The notes under the pieces: model-generated | The model's input: only the letters and a program-made list of their open reading frames with translations | The model's database searches: none | Told to the model about the DNA's origin: nothing | Made by a program: the position numbers and the translations under genes | Shown here: in pieces, positions 25,135 through 40,213 of the stretch | Layout: every line of letters starts with the position of its first letter | Numbering within the stretch: position 1 is the stretch's first letter | Assembly: GCA_905182985.1 (NCBI GenBank) | Contig: CAJJDN010000152.1 | Span: 155,557-219,556 of the forward strand | Length of the DNA: 64,000 nt | From: Paramecium sonneborni | Lineage: Eukaryota > Ciliophora > Oligohymenophorea > Peniculida > Parameciidae | Direction: 5' to 3'

Positions 25135-25967
25135 TCATAATTTGACTGATCCTTCTTCCCAATCTTCATATTATCTAAATGTAGCTACTAATTCTGGATT
25201 AGAATCCTCTGGAGAGTTTTCTTTTTGTAGATAAGCACTATTATATGGTAAATATTCATAATCATGTTCTCTAGCCATAGAAAATTGATTGCCAATAATA
25301 TATGATAATTAATTCAAATCTTTCTATATAAAATAAGATTAAATATATTTACTTCTTCTACATCTCTAACATATTATGCTGGATTTCCTGCCCATAATTA
25401 ATTACTTGGAATGAGTCTTCCTGCTGGTACAACAGTTCCTGGTGCTAAGACTGCTCCATCTTCTAATTTAGCTCCTTCAAGTATTATTGATCTATATCCG
25501 ATAAAACAATTCTCTCCAATAGTACATGAATAGAGTGTGCAATCATTTTGTACCATAACATTATTGCCAATACTTAATACTGCTGGCATTCCATTTGGCA
25601 AAGAAGATGCTGTATGTAATACTGATCTTTCTCCTATAATTACTCTATTGAGAATTCTATGAATTAATAAATACATTCATACCTTATTCCATTTAGATCT
25701 CCTCTTAAGATTGCACCATACCAAACTACACATTATGATGCTAATTCTACATCACCAATTATTGTTGCTGTCGATGCTATAAAATGTTAACTTCCTATCT
25801 CAGGCACTAAATCATATAATGCCATTATATTTCTATGCTTGGATATCATAAATGGTTGAGTTCCTACAAATGGTACCGCTATTCATAATCTATTTATCAA
25901 TACGTTATGCTCCTTATTAAAATTATCTTTTAATCAAACCAACCAGAGGTCTTATTATTTTTTTCAT
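25135..25967 (-). CDS. Gamma-carbonic-anhydrase-like protein (mitochondrial complex I type), zinc site degraded
   Basis: Three introns (25879-25903, 25 nt; 25657-25682, 26 nt; 25324-25352, 29 nt) are removed to give exactly 250 residues. The N-terminus (MKKIIRPLVGLIKRQ) looks like a mitochondrial presequence. HRNIMALYDLVPEIG, VVWYGAILRGDLNGI and the hexapeptide beta-helix (SIGNNVMVQNDCTLYSCTIG, then LAPGTVVPAGRLIPS, WAGNPAQYVRD) are the gamma-CA fold seen in plant and ciliate complex I. Of the three zinc histidines, only the first is kept (VLHTAS). The pair normally in GHxxxLH reads Asn and Tyr, so it should be a structural CAL subunit, not an active anhydrase. An apparent early TGA lies inside the first intron. 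Confidence 0.87.
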
Positions 25968-26006
25968 TTTTATTTATCAATATTTTTAATTATCTTTATT
26001 CATTTT

Positions 26007-26805
26007 ATGGACCAATACCTTAAACAATTCAAAAGTACTGAATTAATTTAACTCACTCTCTCTGGAGTTGTAGGCTTAATCATTTGTTTAATGGCATCTG
26101 CTATTGGTAATGCTGTACTTGTTGAAATTAGCATCAATATCATTTTTTCAGCAGTAATTATATCTCATATTTATAGTATTTTGGAATTTGCTTTATTATT
26201 ATTGGAATCTTATTACTTATTAGAGTTAATAATCTACCTGAAAATACTCAATTACATTCAAATAAAAAATTCTTATAATATTTTGGAATCATGGTTCTCA
26301 CTTCAGGAATTATTTGTTTCTGTCTTGAAAGAGATTGGTAATATTCATTTCATATAATATTCAGGAATAAAACTATGGGTTATTACACTAAAATTCCGCT
26401 TTACATTATTTTAGGTGTTTCACTTAACTTTACTTTAATCTTTGGCTTTGTTGATACCATTAATTTTCTCATTGGATTCTTCTAATAAGCATGGTAAAGA
26501 ACTTTAGTTGAAACACCTAATCAAATTATTTGTACTCTTTTCATTAGTACACTCATTGGATTTATCTATGGATTATTCTTTAGTGCTATGGATATTGAAG
26601 TATTTAAAATATCATATATAAGGATATTAGAAATTTTAATAAACTAGAAAGTAGATTGATTTTAGAAGAAAAACTATGTATGCCCATCGTAGGACTTTTA
26701 GGTCTTATAGGTGGCGTAGCAAATGAGTATCTAAGAATTCGAGGAGATAAATATATGCCTTATACCTTTGAAACAGTTAAAGATCCTTTTACAGAAGAAA
26801 TCTGA
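26007..26805 (+). CDS. Multi-pass membrane protein of unknown function
   Basis: Introns 26154-26176 (23 nt), 26338-26364 (27 nt) and 26600-26622 (23 nt) are removed to give 241 residues, ending in TGA. At least six hydrophobic stretches are visible: LSGVVGLIICLMASAIG, YFGICFIIIGILLLI, FGIMVLTSGIICFCL, YIILGVSLNFTLIFGF, IICTLFISTLIGFIYGLFF and PIVGLLGLIGGVA. The C-terminal tail is hydrophilic. No transporter signature is recognised. It diverges from the gamma-CA gene, with starts 39 bp apart. Confidence 0.65.
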
Positions 26806-28667
26806 TATTCTATTAAAACTCCTTTTTGTGTTTTATTGTTACATCCTATTATTATTATATTATTTCTATTCAATATTTTTATAAACATTTTTAACTATTC
26901 TATTATTTACTTTTATTTTTTACATCATTTTATTTCATTCTATATTTTCCCCATTCTTCCATTATTTTAATATTCTTTTTAAACATATAATCATTATTGT
27001 TTGATATGATTATTAATTATATTTTACATAACTAAATAACCTTTTTTTCTTTTATTTTCTCTCTTATAATTTTCAATTTCTGATATTCATATTATTGAAT
27101 ATATACTATTTTCACATTCGTCCTATTCAAAAATCTAAAATTTCCTTTGAGTCACTCAAGTTTTACCTTCTGTTCTTTTCAATAATTGTTATCTTTAGTA
27201 CATAAGAGAAATATGCCAAACTATTTCAATAGATATTTTAATTTTATAATTACTCTCTAAATTTTCATTTGATATGAACCCAGAATTTAGTTTTCACTTT
27301 TTAAACTTACTTAATCAAAAGGATTATATTAAGAAAAATACAAATAATTATATTGAGTAAAATATATCAAATTGAGAAAAAAACAAATAATAAAAAATGA
27401 GGAGAATTTCAAAATATGTCTTGATCTCATTAAATTTTCCATCAGAAATAATTTTCTTAAAATATCATTTTGAAAGAGAAACTAAAGAGAATAGTTACTA
27501 AAAATTTGTTTATTAAAGTTTTACATTAATCATTATTTTAAATTAAATATTAAGATGTTCAATTGATTTAATTAAATTATTTAGAGCATAAACTCAATAG
27601 GAAAATAATTATTAACATCTATTAATGTTATGGTATTTAATATCAAATTTTATTAAAAAAATCACGACTACTTCAAATATTATTTAATTTCTTCTTATTT
27701 GATTTTTATATTGTAAAACATTTTTTTAGAGTTTATATTTAAAAATTTGTAAATAATCCTTCAAGTAGCTTTAAATCAATTAAGCTTCAAAAAATATTAA
27801 CAAGAATTAGATCAAATTTCATAAAGTAGTCATTTTATTGAATTTTTATTTATCTTTCCCTTTTCATTTATCATTGATTATTTAAAATAAATTTGCATTA
27901 TATATTAAGAAAATAACAGACATCAACCGAATCGAATTTTATAAAAAAGAAATTATCAATACTGTAAATATACTGAAGGAACATTCAATTTTTCAACAAT
28001 TAACTTGTTGTTGCTTTTCAACCTAAATAAATTATATTTTTTAACTCTTTCAATTAAATAAGCAACAGTTTTGAAGCATTTTTCTGTATTTTGTTTTATC
28101 CTAATTAATTATGAGCAGAAATAATTGTTACCCCATTTTTAATTTATTATTAATAATTAATTTTTTCAATTATTTTATTTATTTCATTTAATTCTGTGGT
28201 TCTTAAATTAAAAAAAATTTTGATTCAAATCTATGGTCGTTTACTCATGTTAGACTTTAGAAATATTGATTCATTATGATTTTGAATATACTTTAATACA
28301 ATGAATCTGATGATTTATATGTTTGATTTTCATTAAATGAACTGCTAATTATTAATTTATTTTATATGTAAAAGGTTTATTTAAAATTATTTTCTTAAAG
28401 TCTTAACAATTGATTTGCATAGATTATATTTGTATAATTATTAAAAGAAAATGATAAATATTGATAAATAAATCATTTTTTAAGTCTAACTTATATTTAA
28501 GTTTTTTTCTTTTGTTTTTCTAAAATAAGCAAATTACTGTATCTATAATTGAATCAAAGAATTAAGAATTAAGTTCTACTTTTATAAGTAATTGATTAAT
28601 AGAGTTTGATTTATAAAGCATTATCAATAATATTGGATGATTGAATAATAATTATTTATAAATTAGA
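26806..28667. other. Long AT-rich intergenic region containing a gene relic
   Basis: At about 1.9 kb this is by far the longest gene-free stretch, against typical spacers of 20-100 bp. Except for the relic listed separately at 27370-27610, no open frame with coding character is seen on either strand, and no RNA gene or repeat family was recognised. Its size and decay fit deletion and erosion of former copies of the neighbouring tandem gene family. Confidence 0.55.
27370..27610 (+). pseudogene. Relic of a junction between two tandem PAS-like membrane-protein genes
   Basis: Bases about 27421-27495 resemble 33301-33378, the conserved 3' end of the intact gene (ISL..FP.E.IFL..HFERE), but with small indels and substitutions. 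The next ~110 bases resemble the spacer and first codons of the following paralogue (33395-33510), including AAATATTAAG, a run like TTCAATTxAATTAAAT and GAGxATAAACT. So this spot preserves the end of one former copy and the start of another. It shows the array once held more copies than the two intact ones. Confidence 0.6.
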
Positions 28668-31600
28668 ATGATTGCTTTATCTATGGAATTATTTTGCATA
28701 CAACTTGGATATTTTGACTGCCATTCTAAAATAACTTCACTTCCAGCATTTTATGCTCTTGGACGAATATTTTCATTATTATTAGTTATATACCCATGTT
28801 CATATGATGTTAGCAGTGAGTTAAAAGCTTTAAGAGCTGAAGTAGTAGAAAATCAATTTTATTCTTTATTACAATTATTAATAGATTTAATCAATTAGAT
28901 ATTAACAAATCCTTCACTTTAAAATTAAATATAGTTTGTATTTAATTTGTTTTTTTTTTTTGGAATAGGTTTTATTATAATCGCTAACTATAATTCAAAA
29001 GATACAATAGAAAAAAATATTAGGAAATATAACATTAAAAATATAATTCTAAAAATGATAACTTTCTTATTCATTTGCATATCTGTAGCATTATAAATAC
29101 CATTGTTATTAATTGCTCTCCATAATTTACAAAGGTCAAGCAAAATAGAAAATTATGCTTGGTTTATAAATGATATTGTTTATTTAGCATTAATCCATAT
29201 AGTTTCACTATTTTACTTTATTCTCTTTGAAGGGACTTTAATTTTGAAGGAAGGATTATGTAAAAAACTTTAAGTAACCTTCCAAGATTATTTAGTATTT
29301 ATCTTACAAATGATACAAGCATACATTTTTATATTTAGTTCTAGGGATGTTGCAATATATGGTTAATCAATTTTACTGTTGTTGATTACATTCTTAGAAC
29401 TTATTTCAATCTATATTTATAAAGCTTATTCAAACAATATTTAAATTTTGATAATATTAATCATTCATTCATGTGGTTTAATTATAGTTATATGCTCCCT
29501 TACTAAGATTTCTGAACCAATGATATATTTGATACTTTTATCACCTTTACTAATTTATTTTGGTGTTTATGTACATGATTAATTACAATTTTTATTGTTA
29601 ACTTCAAATTATAAAAAATTAAATTTATTTGAAGTAAATAATTTGATATGTTCAACTTTGACAACTTAAAAAATATCATTACAATAAACTTGTATTTTAA
29701 ATTCAATATTTCTATCTAAACATTCTAATGAGTGTTTAAATCTAAAATGTCAATGCAAATCATAAGAATTAAGTTCTAGTAATTCTAATAAAATGTTTAC
29801 AATCCCAGATATTATTGAGGAAGAACTTTATTCAAAATTAGTTATCAGAATGAAGAAACTCCTTTAGACGTAAGAACCAAAAGATTGTTTTTATTATTTA
29901 GTACATTTTTTATATGCTTAATAATATCATGGAGAAGTTTATGAAATTTACAGTAAAGTAGAAAATAAATAAATATTAAATAATTTAACTTATTTATAAA
30001 AAATTAAATGGAAATTCTTTATTATGATGATTAAATAAAATTTATATATTAGTTTGACTGCTAAATTAGATGGAAATCATTTAGATAAAACAAAATTATC
30101 ATTAAAAATAAATTAATTTGTTTAATCCGAAAGTTTTAATTAAAGCATTAAAGATGGTTTAATTAATATCATTTAATAGAAATTGTAATTACAATAATTA
30201 ATTGTTAAATAATAAAGTAAAAGTAATTTTATTACTTCTTATTATAATTTAATGGAAAATATAGAAAAACAAGAAAAAATACTAAAATAAATTTATGATT
30301 AATTTCCTAGTTAAAGAAATTAATCTTAATTAATGTTTTTTTATGCTGAAATAAAATATGACTGGAAAAAAGCATTTGATTAATTATAAATAAATGCTAT
30401 TGATAATTCAATATTAAGTATTGTTACAGATATTGATTTTAACAGATTAACTAATAAGATGGCCTACTTAATATATTCTTATGATGATAGAAAACTTAAA
30501 ATTATTTCATATTCTAAAAAAGCTCCAATTATATTTGGTTTTTAGTAAAAATAATTTGAGTTAATTTTCTCTCCTGATCCTTTAATACCTTAAGTAGTAA
30601 GAGATATACATGATTAATATATTGAAGAATTTTTATAAGATGGTAAAGCAAATTTTTTTAGATAAGTAGGTTTTAATATTTGTTAACTTAAATCAGGATA
30701 TATTTAAAATATAGAATTTTTTTTTGATCTTTATTTTGATAAAAATCAATCTTTTCGTTTTATTACATTTCTTAGTTGTTAAGAATAATCAGATCCAATG
30801 ATTTTGATTGATTAAAATAATAAGATTTAGGGAATAAATAAAGAATTGTTAAAAAAATTGAATTTTCATCCAAAAATAATTGATTAATTATAGATAGAAA
30901 AATCTCTTTATAATTTATAAGCAGATTTATTTATTCATAATGATATCTTAAATGGAACATAAAATTAATATTCTTTTTAATTTTATTTTCCTAAAGATTC
31001 ATTTTTTTCATAAGAATTTTCAACAAATGTATAAAAAATACAAAATTTAAAAAATTATTAAAAATTATAACTTTATGAAGTGAATTATGAAATATTAAGG
31101 AGAAGTACTTATAAATTAATAAAGTTAAAGAAAATTTAATAAATTAATAAAATAAATTTAACCTCATCAGCTGAATTACAATTAACTCCAAATTTACAAA
31201 TACCAATAAATGATGAAGAATCAATTTTATTTCCATATGAATATTCACTTTAAAATGTACCATCTTCTAATATAGTTATTTAAACTTAAAGAAAAACTGA
31301 TGTGAGAATTTTAAGTGAATTGGAAGAAAAAAATGAAGAATAACATGAGGAAGATAAAATCAAAATATATCATTATAGTGAATCAAATGTTATTGATGTT
31401 GAGAATAAGACAGTAAAGATTTTGGGTAATATTTATGATAACGATTAAAGAAATTAGGAAAATATTGTTTTGGAAGGTTCTTAAGCATCTTCAATGGCTG
31501 GATTAAGAAAATCAGTATATTATAGAAAATATACTCTTGTTAATTAACTAAATGATTTAACACCAATTATACCTTTATAAAATAAATTATTTGGGTATTT

Positions 31601-33394
31601 AATTTTTGCTCTTATAAATTAAGTCATATTTTTATCAATCGTAATTATTTATTTTATTTTAGAATATATCATATGCAAAAGAAGACTTTTATTCTCTAAA
31701 CTATTATTATGAATCAATATAAATTAATCATTATTTTATTGAACCAATGTAAAAATTTTTTTTGACTCGTTATATGCTTTAAGATTATTAAATGTTATCC
31801 TTAAATTAAGCAATAACTAAAGATAAGCTTAATTATTATTTAACATTCATAAATCCTTTATTAATTGGAGCATTTGATGAATTTAAATAGAACTTTTAAG
31901 ATCACTTTTAGGATTAAACATTATCAGAATTTATAAAAGATGAATATGTTCTAATAGAATAATAGATTTATCATTATGCTCCAATAAAATTGTAAGACTA
32001 TAATGTAACGCTATTTAATGCTTTTAGCATTTTGCTTGATGCCTTTTATAAACAAGCATAAATATACATTAAACCTTAAACAGTCAGGGGAACTTCTCCA
32101 CATAATACATATTAATATAAAAATTATATTTTATTTGTGACAGTATTTGATAATATATCTGATTTAATGTATTAAGAATCTATTTAGAAAATTGATTTAG
32201 TTGTTTAGAGATGGATAATAATGGTAATACCAATATCTATATCAGTTCTAATTTCAATATTACTACTTGGATATTATTATAACTAATTTAATCATTATTT
32301 AGAGAAATTCTTTGGTCTTAATATGCATATAGATCAAATAGAACTTGATTAAGATTAAGGGAGACAGTAATTTATCCTTTAAAGTTTAAAACAAGGATCA
32401 GAATTAATACATTTATATAAATTTAATTTAATTGGAAAAGAAGAAGTATTGGCTAAAACAAAAATAAAAGAATCAAAAAAAGAATCTAAGATTTTAAATA
32501 ATGAACCAAAAGAAATAAGATAATCTATTCAAATTTCTAAATTACCCTTAATTTTTTCTATATTTGCCTTACTATTACAATTTGTTGTAATAGCTGGACC
32601 ATTAACTTATGTAGGTAGTGAATATATGAGTAAATTTTCTAAGACTATTCATTTTTTTAAATCTATTTCAGATATTGGAGTGTATGTTCCTGCATCCTTT
32701 TCTTAAAAAGAAATATTGTATTTTTTTTCTTTTTTTACTTATTATACAGCTGAGGATAGAACATTTTTTGTAGAATAAATTTAAAAAGCTGTCACCAAAA
32801 TTGATATTTTCTTATCATAAAGTATTGATAGTTCATAATTATAATTTTCGGAACAATTTTTAGATTCTTATGAATATTTAGAAGAAAATAATTTATGTCC
32901 ATTACTTAATAATTCAAAGTATTATGATTTTGATTATTTTTGTTCTAACTCTTAAAATGGAATATTAAAATTAGGCTTAAGAGCATCCTTAACTAATTTT
33001 AATACTATATTAAAAACAGAATTAAGTATAAATTTCCCTAATTCTCGAAAACTTCCACCAAAAGAAGAACTAGAAGCAGTTTATTTATGTTCTGATATTA
33101 TTAGTGAAATCACAATTAGAATGGAATAAGATATTAAAAAATAAACTAAAAATATTGAAGAATTATATAATGTATTATATTTTTTTATTAATTTAATAGA
33201 TTATTAATGCAATAAGTTTGACTTATACTATCATAATGATAATTATTATTTACTTTTCAGTTTTCAAAAAGTTTAGATTAAAACTTAATAGAACAAAAAT
33301 GATCTCATTAATTTTCCCATTAGAAACAATATTCTTAAATGATCATTTTGAAAGAGAATTAAGAAGAATGGTTACTAGTGAGAAATTGATTTGA
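28668..33394 (+). CDS. Giant multi-pass membrane protein with PAS-like domain (TmcB-like family), copy 1
   Basis: Introns 31641-31662 (22 nt) and 33172-33199 (28 nt) are removed to give 1,558 residues, exactly in frame. The first ~320 residues hold seven or so hydrophobic helices. Around residues 600-660 comes a PAS-type segment: IISYSKKAPIIFGFQQKQFE, a proline/His turn (IPQVVRDIHDQYIEEFLQDG), then FFRQVGFNICQLKSGYIQNI. A second half follows with membrane helices near residues 990, 1180, 1290 and 1500, and a conserved end FPLETIFLNDHFERELRRM. Ciliates have a large family of such proteins (annotated as TmcB-like or PAS S-box proteins), presumed sensors with an unknown ligand and no attached kinase. 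The start is supported by alignment to copy 2. Confidence 0.65.
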
Positions 33395-33452
33395 TTAAAG
33401 TTTTATATGAATTGATTAATTATAAAATTTACATTAAATATTAAGTATCAAT

Positions 33453-36400
33453 ATGAAATTGGAGATGCTCGAATCTTTATTGATTCAATTAAATTTCTAA
33501 GAGAATAAACTTAAATGGAAAAACACTCTCTTTTATGTCATACTGAGTCAAATATTGAGCATTTTTTTTATGATATACCCTTTTGTTTCAAATTAAATGA
33601 AAACCAATCAATTTTAATCAATTATTGAAATACCTAAAGTCATTCTTCTTGAATTTTTAGAGAAAGTAAATGTAGCAGAATATTCAGTCCTATTTATGAA
33701 TTGTTGGATAATCATTTTGATTATTTCCTTATGCTTTGAGAATTTAAAATAAAAAATAACTCAAATGAAAACATTTGAAAAAAAATAATTAAAATCAATC
33801 CCAATATATTATTTGATGCTGACTTCTAAAGCCATCAATTATATATTACTTTAACCTTTACTTTGTTTAGGATTATTAAATTTGAATAAGAACTTCTATT
33901 CTAATCAAATAAACTATTACTTTATAATCTAAAATATACTGTTTATTTTATTCGTACATGTCTTTTCGATAAGTTATTATATTTTAAACAATACAACTCT
34001 ATTATTATCAGATAAAATGGATAAGAAAATTGAAGATGATTATTTAGATTTTATCATTTATTTTTTAAGAATATTATAACCATATATTTTTATATTGTCA
34101 GAAAATGCTTTCACAGATAAATTGTAAGGCATTATCTATTTATTGATTAGCTTAATAAGAATATATACAATATTGATTTAAATGAAATATTGTGATTTTA
34201 AACATTGTTTTATTCTATTGTTTTTTTGCTCTTCAGGATTAATTATGTCAATATGTATATTTGCAGAGTTAAATTTTAATATAGGATATTTAATGTTGTT
34301 GAATCCATTACTAATCTTCTGTCTTTGGAACTCTTTAAATTATAATATTGAATACATAATTTTGAATGAACCCTAAAAATTATCAATAGATATGTTACAT
34401 TTTTTGGTTTGTTTTATTTTTGCAGATAATCAATTTTCTTTATAAAAAAATTGTATAATTAATGGAATCAAATTTAGCAAGCATATAAAAAATTGTCAAT
34501 CAATTAACTGTTCATGTTAGAATAAATACAAAACTATAGATCCATTAGAATTAAATTTAATTTAAGTGGATATATCATAATCATATTAAAATTCAATTGT
34601 TTAATAATTTAGACATCTTAATTTACATAAGAAAGGAAAACATTTTTATAAGATGTGTCATCTTTTATCTGCTTTACATTAATTAGGATATCATTAAGAA
34701 ATATATTATAGAATAGAGGATTAAAAATATAAGGAATTGTTAACATTTGTTTAATCAATAAATTGGATTGTGTTCACTTTTATTATAAAAAAATAGATGT
34801 ATCATAAATTTGCTTAGCAATTAGAAACAGATAATAAAGAATGTTTAGAATTATCAGCTAGGATAACAGCTTTTCTTCATTCTGAATCTTTTCATTAATA
34901 AATTAGGAATAATTTAATTTCTATAATAAAATTAAAAATTTAAATTTTATCAACAATTTTGATGTTAGAAAATGATAAATTATACAATTATATTTAATAA
35001 TTTGCTTTGGAAAGTTTTAAAAGAGAAAATGAATTGAAATAAATATTTTTTAAATTTCCAAGTTCAAAAAATCAATCTATTTTAATGTTTTTTATGGGTG
35101 AAATAGTAAATGATTGGTACAGAGCTTATGAATTCTGTAATTTTAGTTCATCTGATAATAATACATACTAATAATTTATTACAAGTGATATTAATAGTAT
35201 ATCAAATAAAATGACTTATCTGGTATTTGTTTATGAAAATAAGAAATTATATTTACAAAGTATTTCTAAAAAAGCATGTGAAATATTTGGTTGGGATTAA
35301 TTGTAATTTTCTTAATTAAAAGATGCAAATGTACTTCTTCCAAATTGTATTAGAGAAACTCATGATTAAGAAATTGATAAATTTTTATAAACAGGAAAAG
35401 GATTATATTTTAGAACAAAGGGAATAAATTTTTGTTAATGTAAAACTGGATATTTGTAACCAATCCATTTTTTTTATGATATCCAATTCGATTAAAAATC
35501 TTTTTTTTAATTTATTTCTTTTATTTAAAAGCTTGAAACTCCTTTAGCAATTTTGGTAGTTGATGAGAATGCAAAAATCTAAGGAGTTAGTAAAGATTTT
35601 TTTAAAATGATGAATTTCTCATAATTAGTGACGGATGCATTTTAAATTGAAAAATTACTATATGGTTTACCATCTTCATTATTTTTTTAACTAACTTAAT
35701 TTACAACAGAATCTGCAACAAAATCAATAATTACTTTTCCAAATGAAGAATAATGTTTTCAAATGTAAAGTTAAAGTTTAGCATAAAAAATAAATATATG
35801 TAAATAAAGACATTCTTAAAATCTTTTTGAAGTATAAGGTGACATTTAAATAAGAAAAACATATAGTATTATTAGAATTTATAGAATGATGGAATGTGAA
35901 CCTTCAATTTAAACTTAAAAACAAATAGAATATTATAATTCTGGCGAATTACCATCTTTAATAAACGATGAAGATGCTGTAATTAGTCCATATGATGAAT
36001 GTTTCTAATTTTTTTCTCCTTTAAATGAAAATCATTAAAATCATTCAAACTAATACTTTTTAAGATCAACATAGAAATAGAGCACAAAGAAAATATTATT
36101 GATTGAATCAAATATTTAAAATAGTCTCTCATAATTAGTAGAAAATGAATAATAAACAATTAAAATGTTAGGAAATATTTACTCTAATTAATAAGAAGAT
36201 GATACAGTTTCATTTTAATAAGAAGCATAATCAAATGCATCTTATGAAGAATTAAGAAAGTCTCGTTTCTATAAAAAATACTGTCTATATCATACTGTAG
36301 TAAATTCTGATGGAACATAACCTCATATTCTTAAATCAGCAATTAATTTACTTATGGTTTTGTTTGTCATTTTGATATTTATTGTATTGGTATTATTATT

Positions 36401-38144
36401 TAAATATATTTAGTTTTCGATTTTAAAGGCATATGATCTTTAGAAAGTAACATTGTATTATGACTAAATTCAAATAAATCATTTTTTTATAGAGCCAATA
36501 CATAAATTTTTTTTAGCAAGATTTACAGTTTAAGATTACTTCTTTCTCAGATATTAAAATAAGATTTCTGAGGCTGAAAATCAATTTTATCAATCCTTTT
36601 CTTTAGCAAATATTATTAGAGAATATTAAGTTATGCGTATTAATTTTTAAGAACATTTTTAGTAAGAGAAATTTCAATAATACTTATTTAATTAATTTAT
36701 GGTTGTTAAATAACAAACTCTCCATTATAATCCTATAAATACATCAAATTATAATATTACAGTGTAATCAGCTTTTTCTTTATTATTAGATGCATTTTAT
36801 AAATAATAATTAATTTATGTGAATTAATTTAATGTTAACATTTAAGGAGTAGCACCACATTAAACATTTTAATACTTAAATTATATCAAATTCATAACTA
36901 TTTTTGATGATATCTCAAATGATATATATTATCAATTTTTGAATTAAACGAAAGCTACCCAAAATTTATGGATATTCCTTTGTTTTCCAACATAAATGAT
37001 TTCAATAATTTTTCTTATTGGATCTTTGCTTTACCTTAAACACTTTAAAAAAATTATAGATAGATTTATTAATCTAAGATCGTATACTGATCTCTCAAGT
37101 ATAAGTAAAGATTTGAAAAGACTTTCTTTTTTAATCAATCATCTCAAATCAGACTCAGATATGATCTACAAATATAGATTTAATTTAAATGCAAAAGAAT
37201 CTATGATAATGGAAAAGATGAGAGGCAAAAATAATGTTAAAGATGAATCCTTATATCATAAATCAACTCCAATATTAAAGTTAATTCTCAGTTATTTTAT
37301 TATATTTATTACTTGTGCTGGAATTGTATTGACTTTAACCCTTATCATAACATCATTTTATTAACTATTTCCTAAAACATTAAATTATTTTAAATTATTC
37401 TCTGATATTGGAGTCTATATACCAGCAGCATTTTCACAGAAAGAACTTTTATACTTTTGGAATAGATTTTAATTCTTTACACCAGAAGATAGAGTTTAAA
37501 TTATGGAATAAGTATCAATAGGTATTTAGAAAATTAATTCTTTTATATCAACTGATGTTAAATTAGATGATTTTCAATTTTCCAATGATTTTTTAGCTTA
37601 TTTTCAAAAAATTGGTGAAACAAATTTATGCCCATTATTAAATGAAGTATATATTCATATTTATTTTACAGAGTAATTATGTTGAATTTGATTACTTTTG
37701 TGAAAATTCAAAAAATGGTATTTTGAAGAGAGGTCTATTACCAACTTTAAGTGATTTTAATTATTAATTAAAATATGAATTAGATACTGGATTAGTTAAT
37801 AGAACTATAGTTCCAATCGAAGAATTAGAAGCAGTTTATCTCTGTTCAGAGGTAATAAGTTCATTATGCGATTAAATGTTATAAGATATTGTAGATCAAA
37901 TAAATAAATTAGATAACATATTAAATGTAATTTCTATAATTATTTCTAGTGGTTATTAACCTCTGCTTTTATATTACTTGTTTTAGCATGTTTAGTTGTT
38001 TTATTTAAATTCTATCCTAACATGAAAAATAAATTAAGATATGTGAGAAAAATTACATAAGTTTTTCCATAAGATACAATGTTTTTGAATGATTATTTGG
38101 AAAGAGAGCTCAGAAAAATATTAATTACAGATTAAATTTTTTGA
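33453..38144 (+). CDS. Giant multi-pass membrane protein with PAS-like domain (TmcB-like family), copy 2
   Basis: Two introns (37652-37676, ~25 nt, and ~37931-37953, 23 nt) are removed to give 1,547 residues. It begins 58 bp after copy 1. The start MKLEMLESLLIQLNFQEN aligns with copy 1's start, and FYVILSQILSIFFMIYP parallels FYALGRIFSLLLVIYP. A shorter start at 33765 would drop conserved helices. The order of segments is identical to copy 1: N-terminal helices, PAS-like region (KACEIFGWDQLQF, then IRETHDQEIDKFLQTGKGL), central helices, SDIGVYIPAAFSQKEL, and an end with FPQDTMFLNDYLERELRKI. Both intron positions correspond to conserved places, although the first intron of each gene is not shared. 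The sequences have diverged considerably, so the duplication is old. Confidence 0.65.
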
Positions 38145-38602
38145 AAGTTTTATTACTATAAGGAATATTAATCAAAAATTAATTTATACTATAATTTTTT
38201 GTTTAAAACTTCTTAAGTATTTTTTATCTTATACTCAAAATTAAATATCAAAATTTAAGATAATAATATAAAAAAGAATTTTATGCTTAAATTTTTACCA
38301 TATTCAAATAGAATAAATTGATTAAGTAAATTATATTATGTTATATTATATTAGCAAACAAATAATTCATTAATCTATCTTTTTAAATTATTCTGATATT
38401 TTTTACCTCCATTTCTAGTATTTATTTTGTATATTTTGATTAGAATAAATATATATTAATAAAGTGTTTTAGTAAATTGATTGTTATAATATAGTAGTAG
38501 AATATAAATAAAATTTAAAATTTATGGAAAATAACTTTGTAAATGTATTAAAGTGTAAGAAGTTATAAAAGCATTAATAATAATTATAAATAAGATTATA
38601 TA
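38145..38602. other. Intergenic AT-rich region
   Basis: About 460 bp lie between the second PAS-like gene and the CDPK gene. It is very A/T-rich with tandem-like TTATATTA runs near 38325-38350. No ORF with coding character or RNA gene is seen. It should include the CDPK promoter. Confidence 0.5.
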
Positions 38603-40185
<1,583 letters not shown>

Positions 40186-40213
40186 TTATTTGATAAAGTT
40201 ATTAATATTAATT

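Noticed and set aside
25879..25903. Apparent internal stop near the start of the gamma-CA-like gene.
   Set aside because: It lies inside a 25-nt GTA...TAG intron; after removal the frame is exact and gives a presequence-like start.
34182..37364. Short separate ORFs in the 34-37 kb region (e.g. 64 and 122 codons).
   Set aside because: They are only standard-code pieces of the single PAS-like gene; TAA and TAG are glutamine here.
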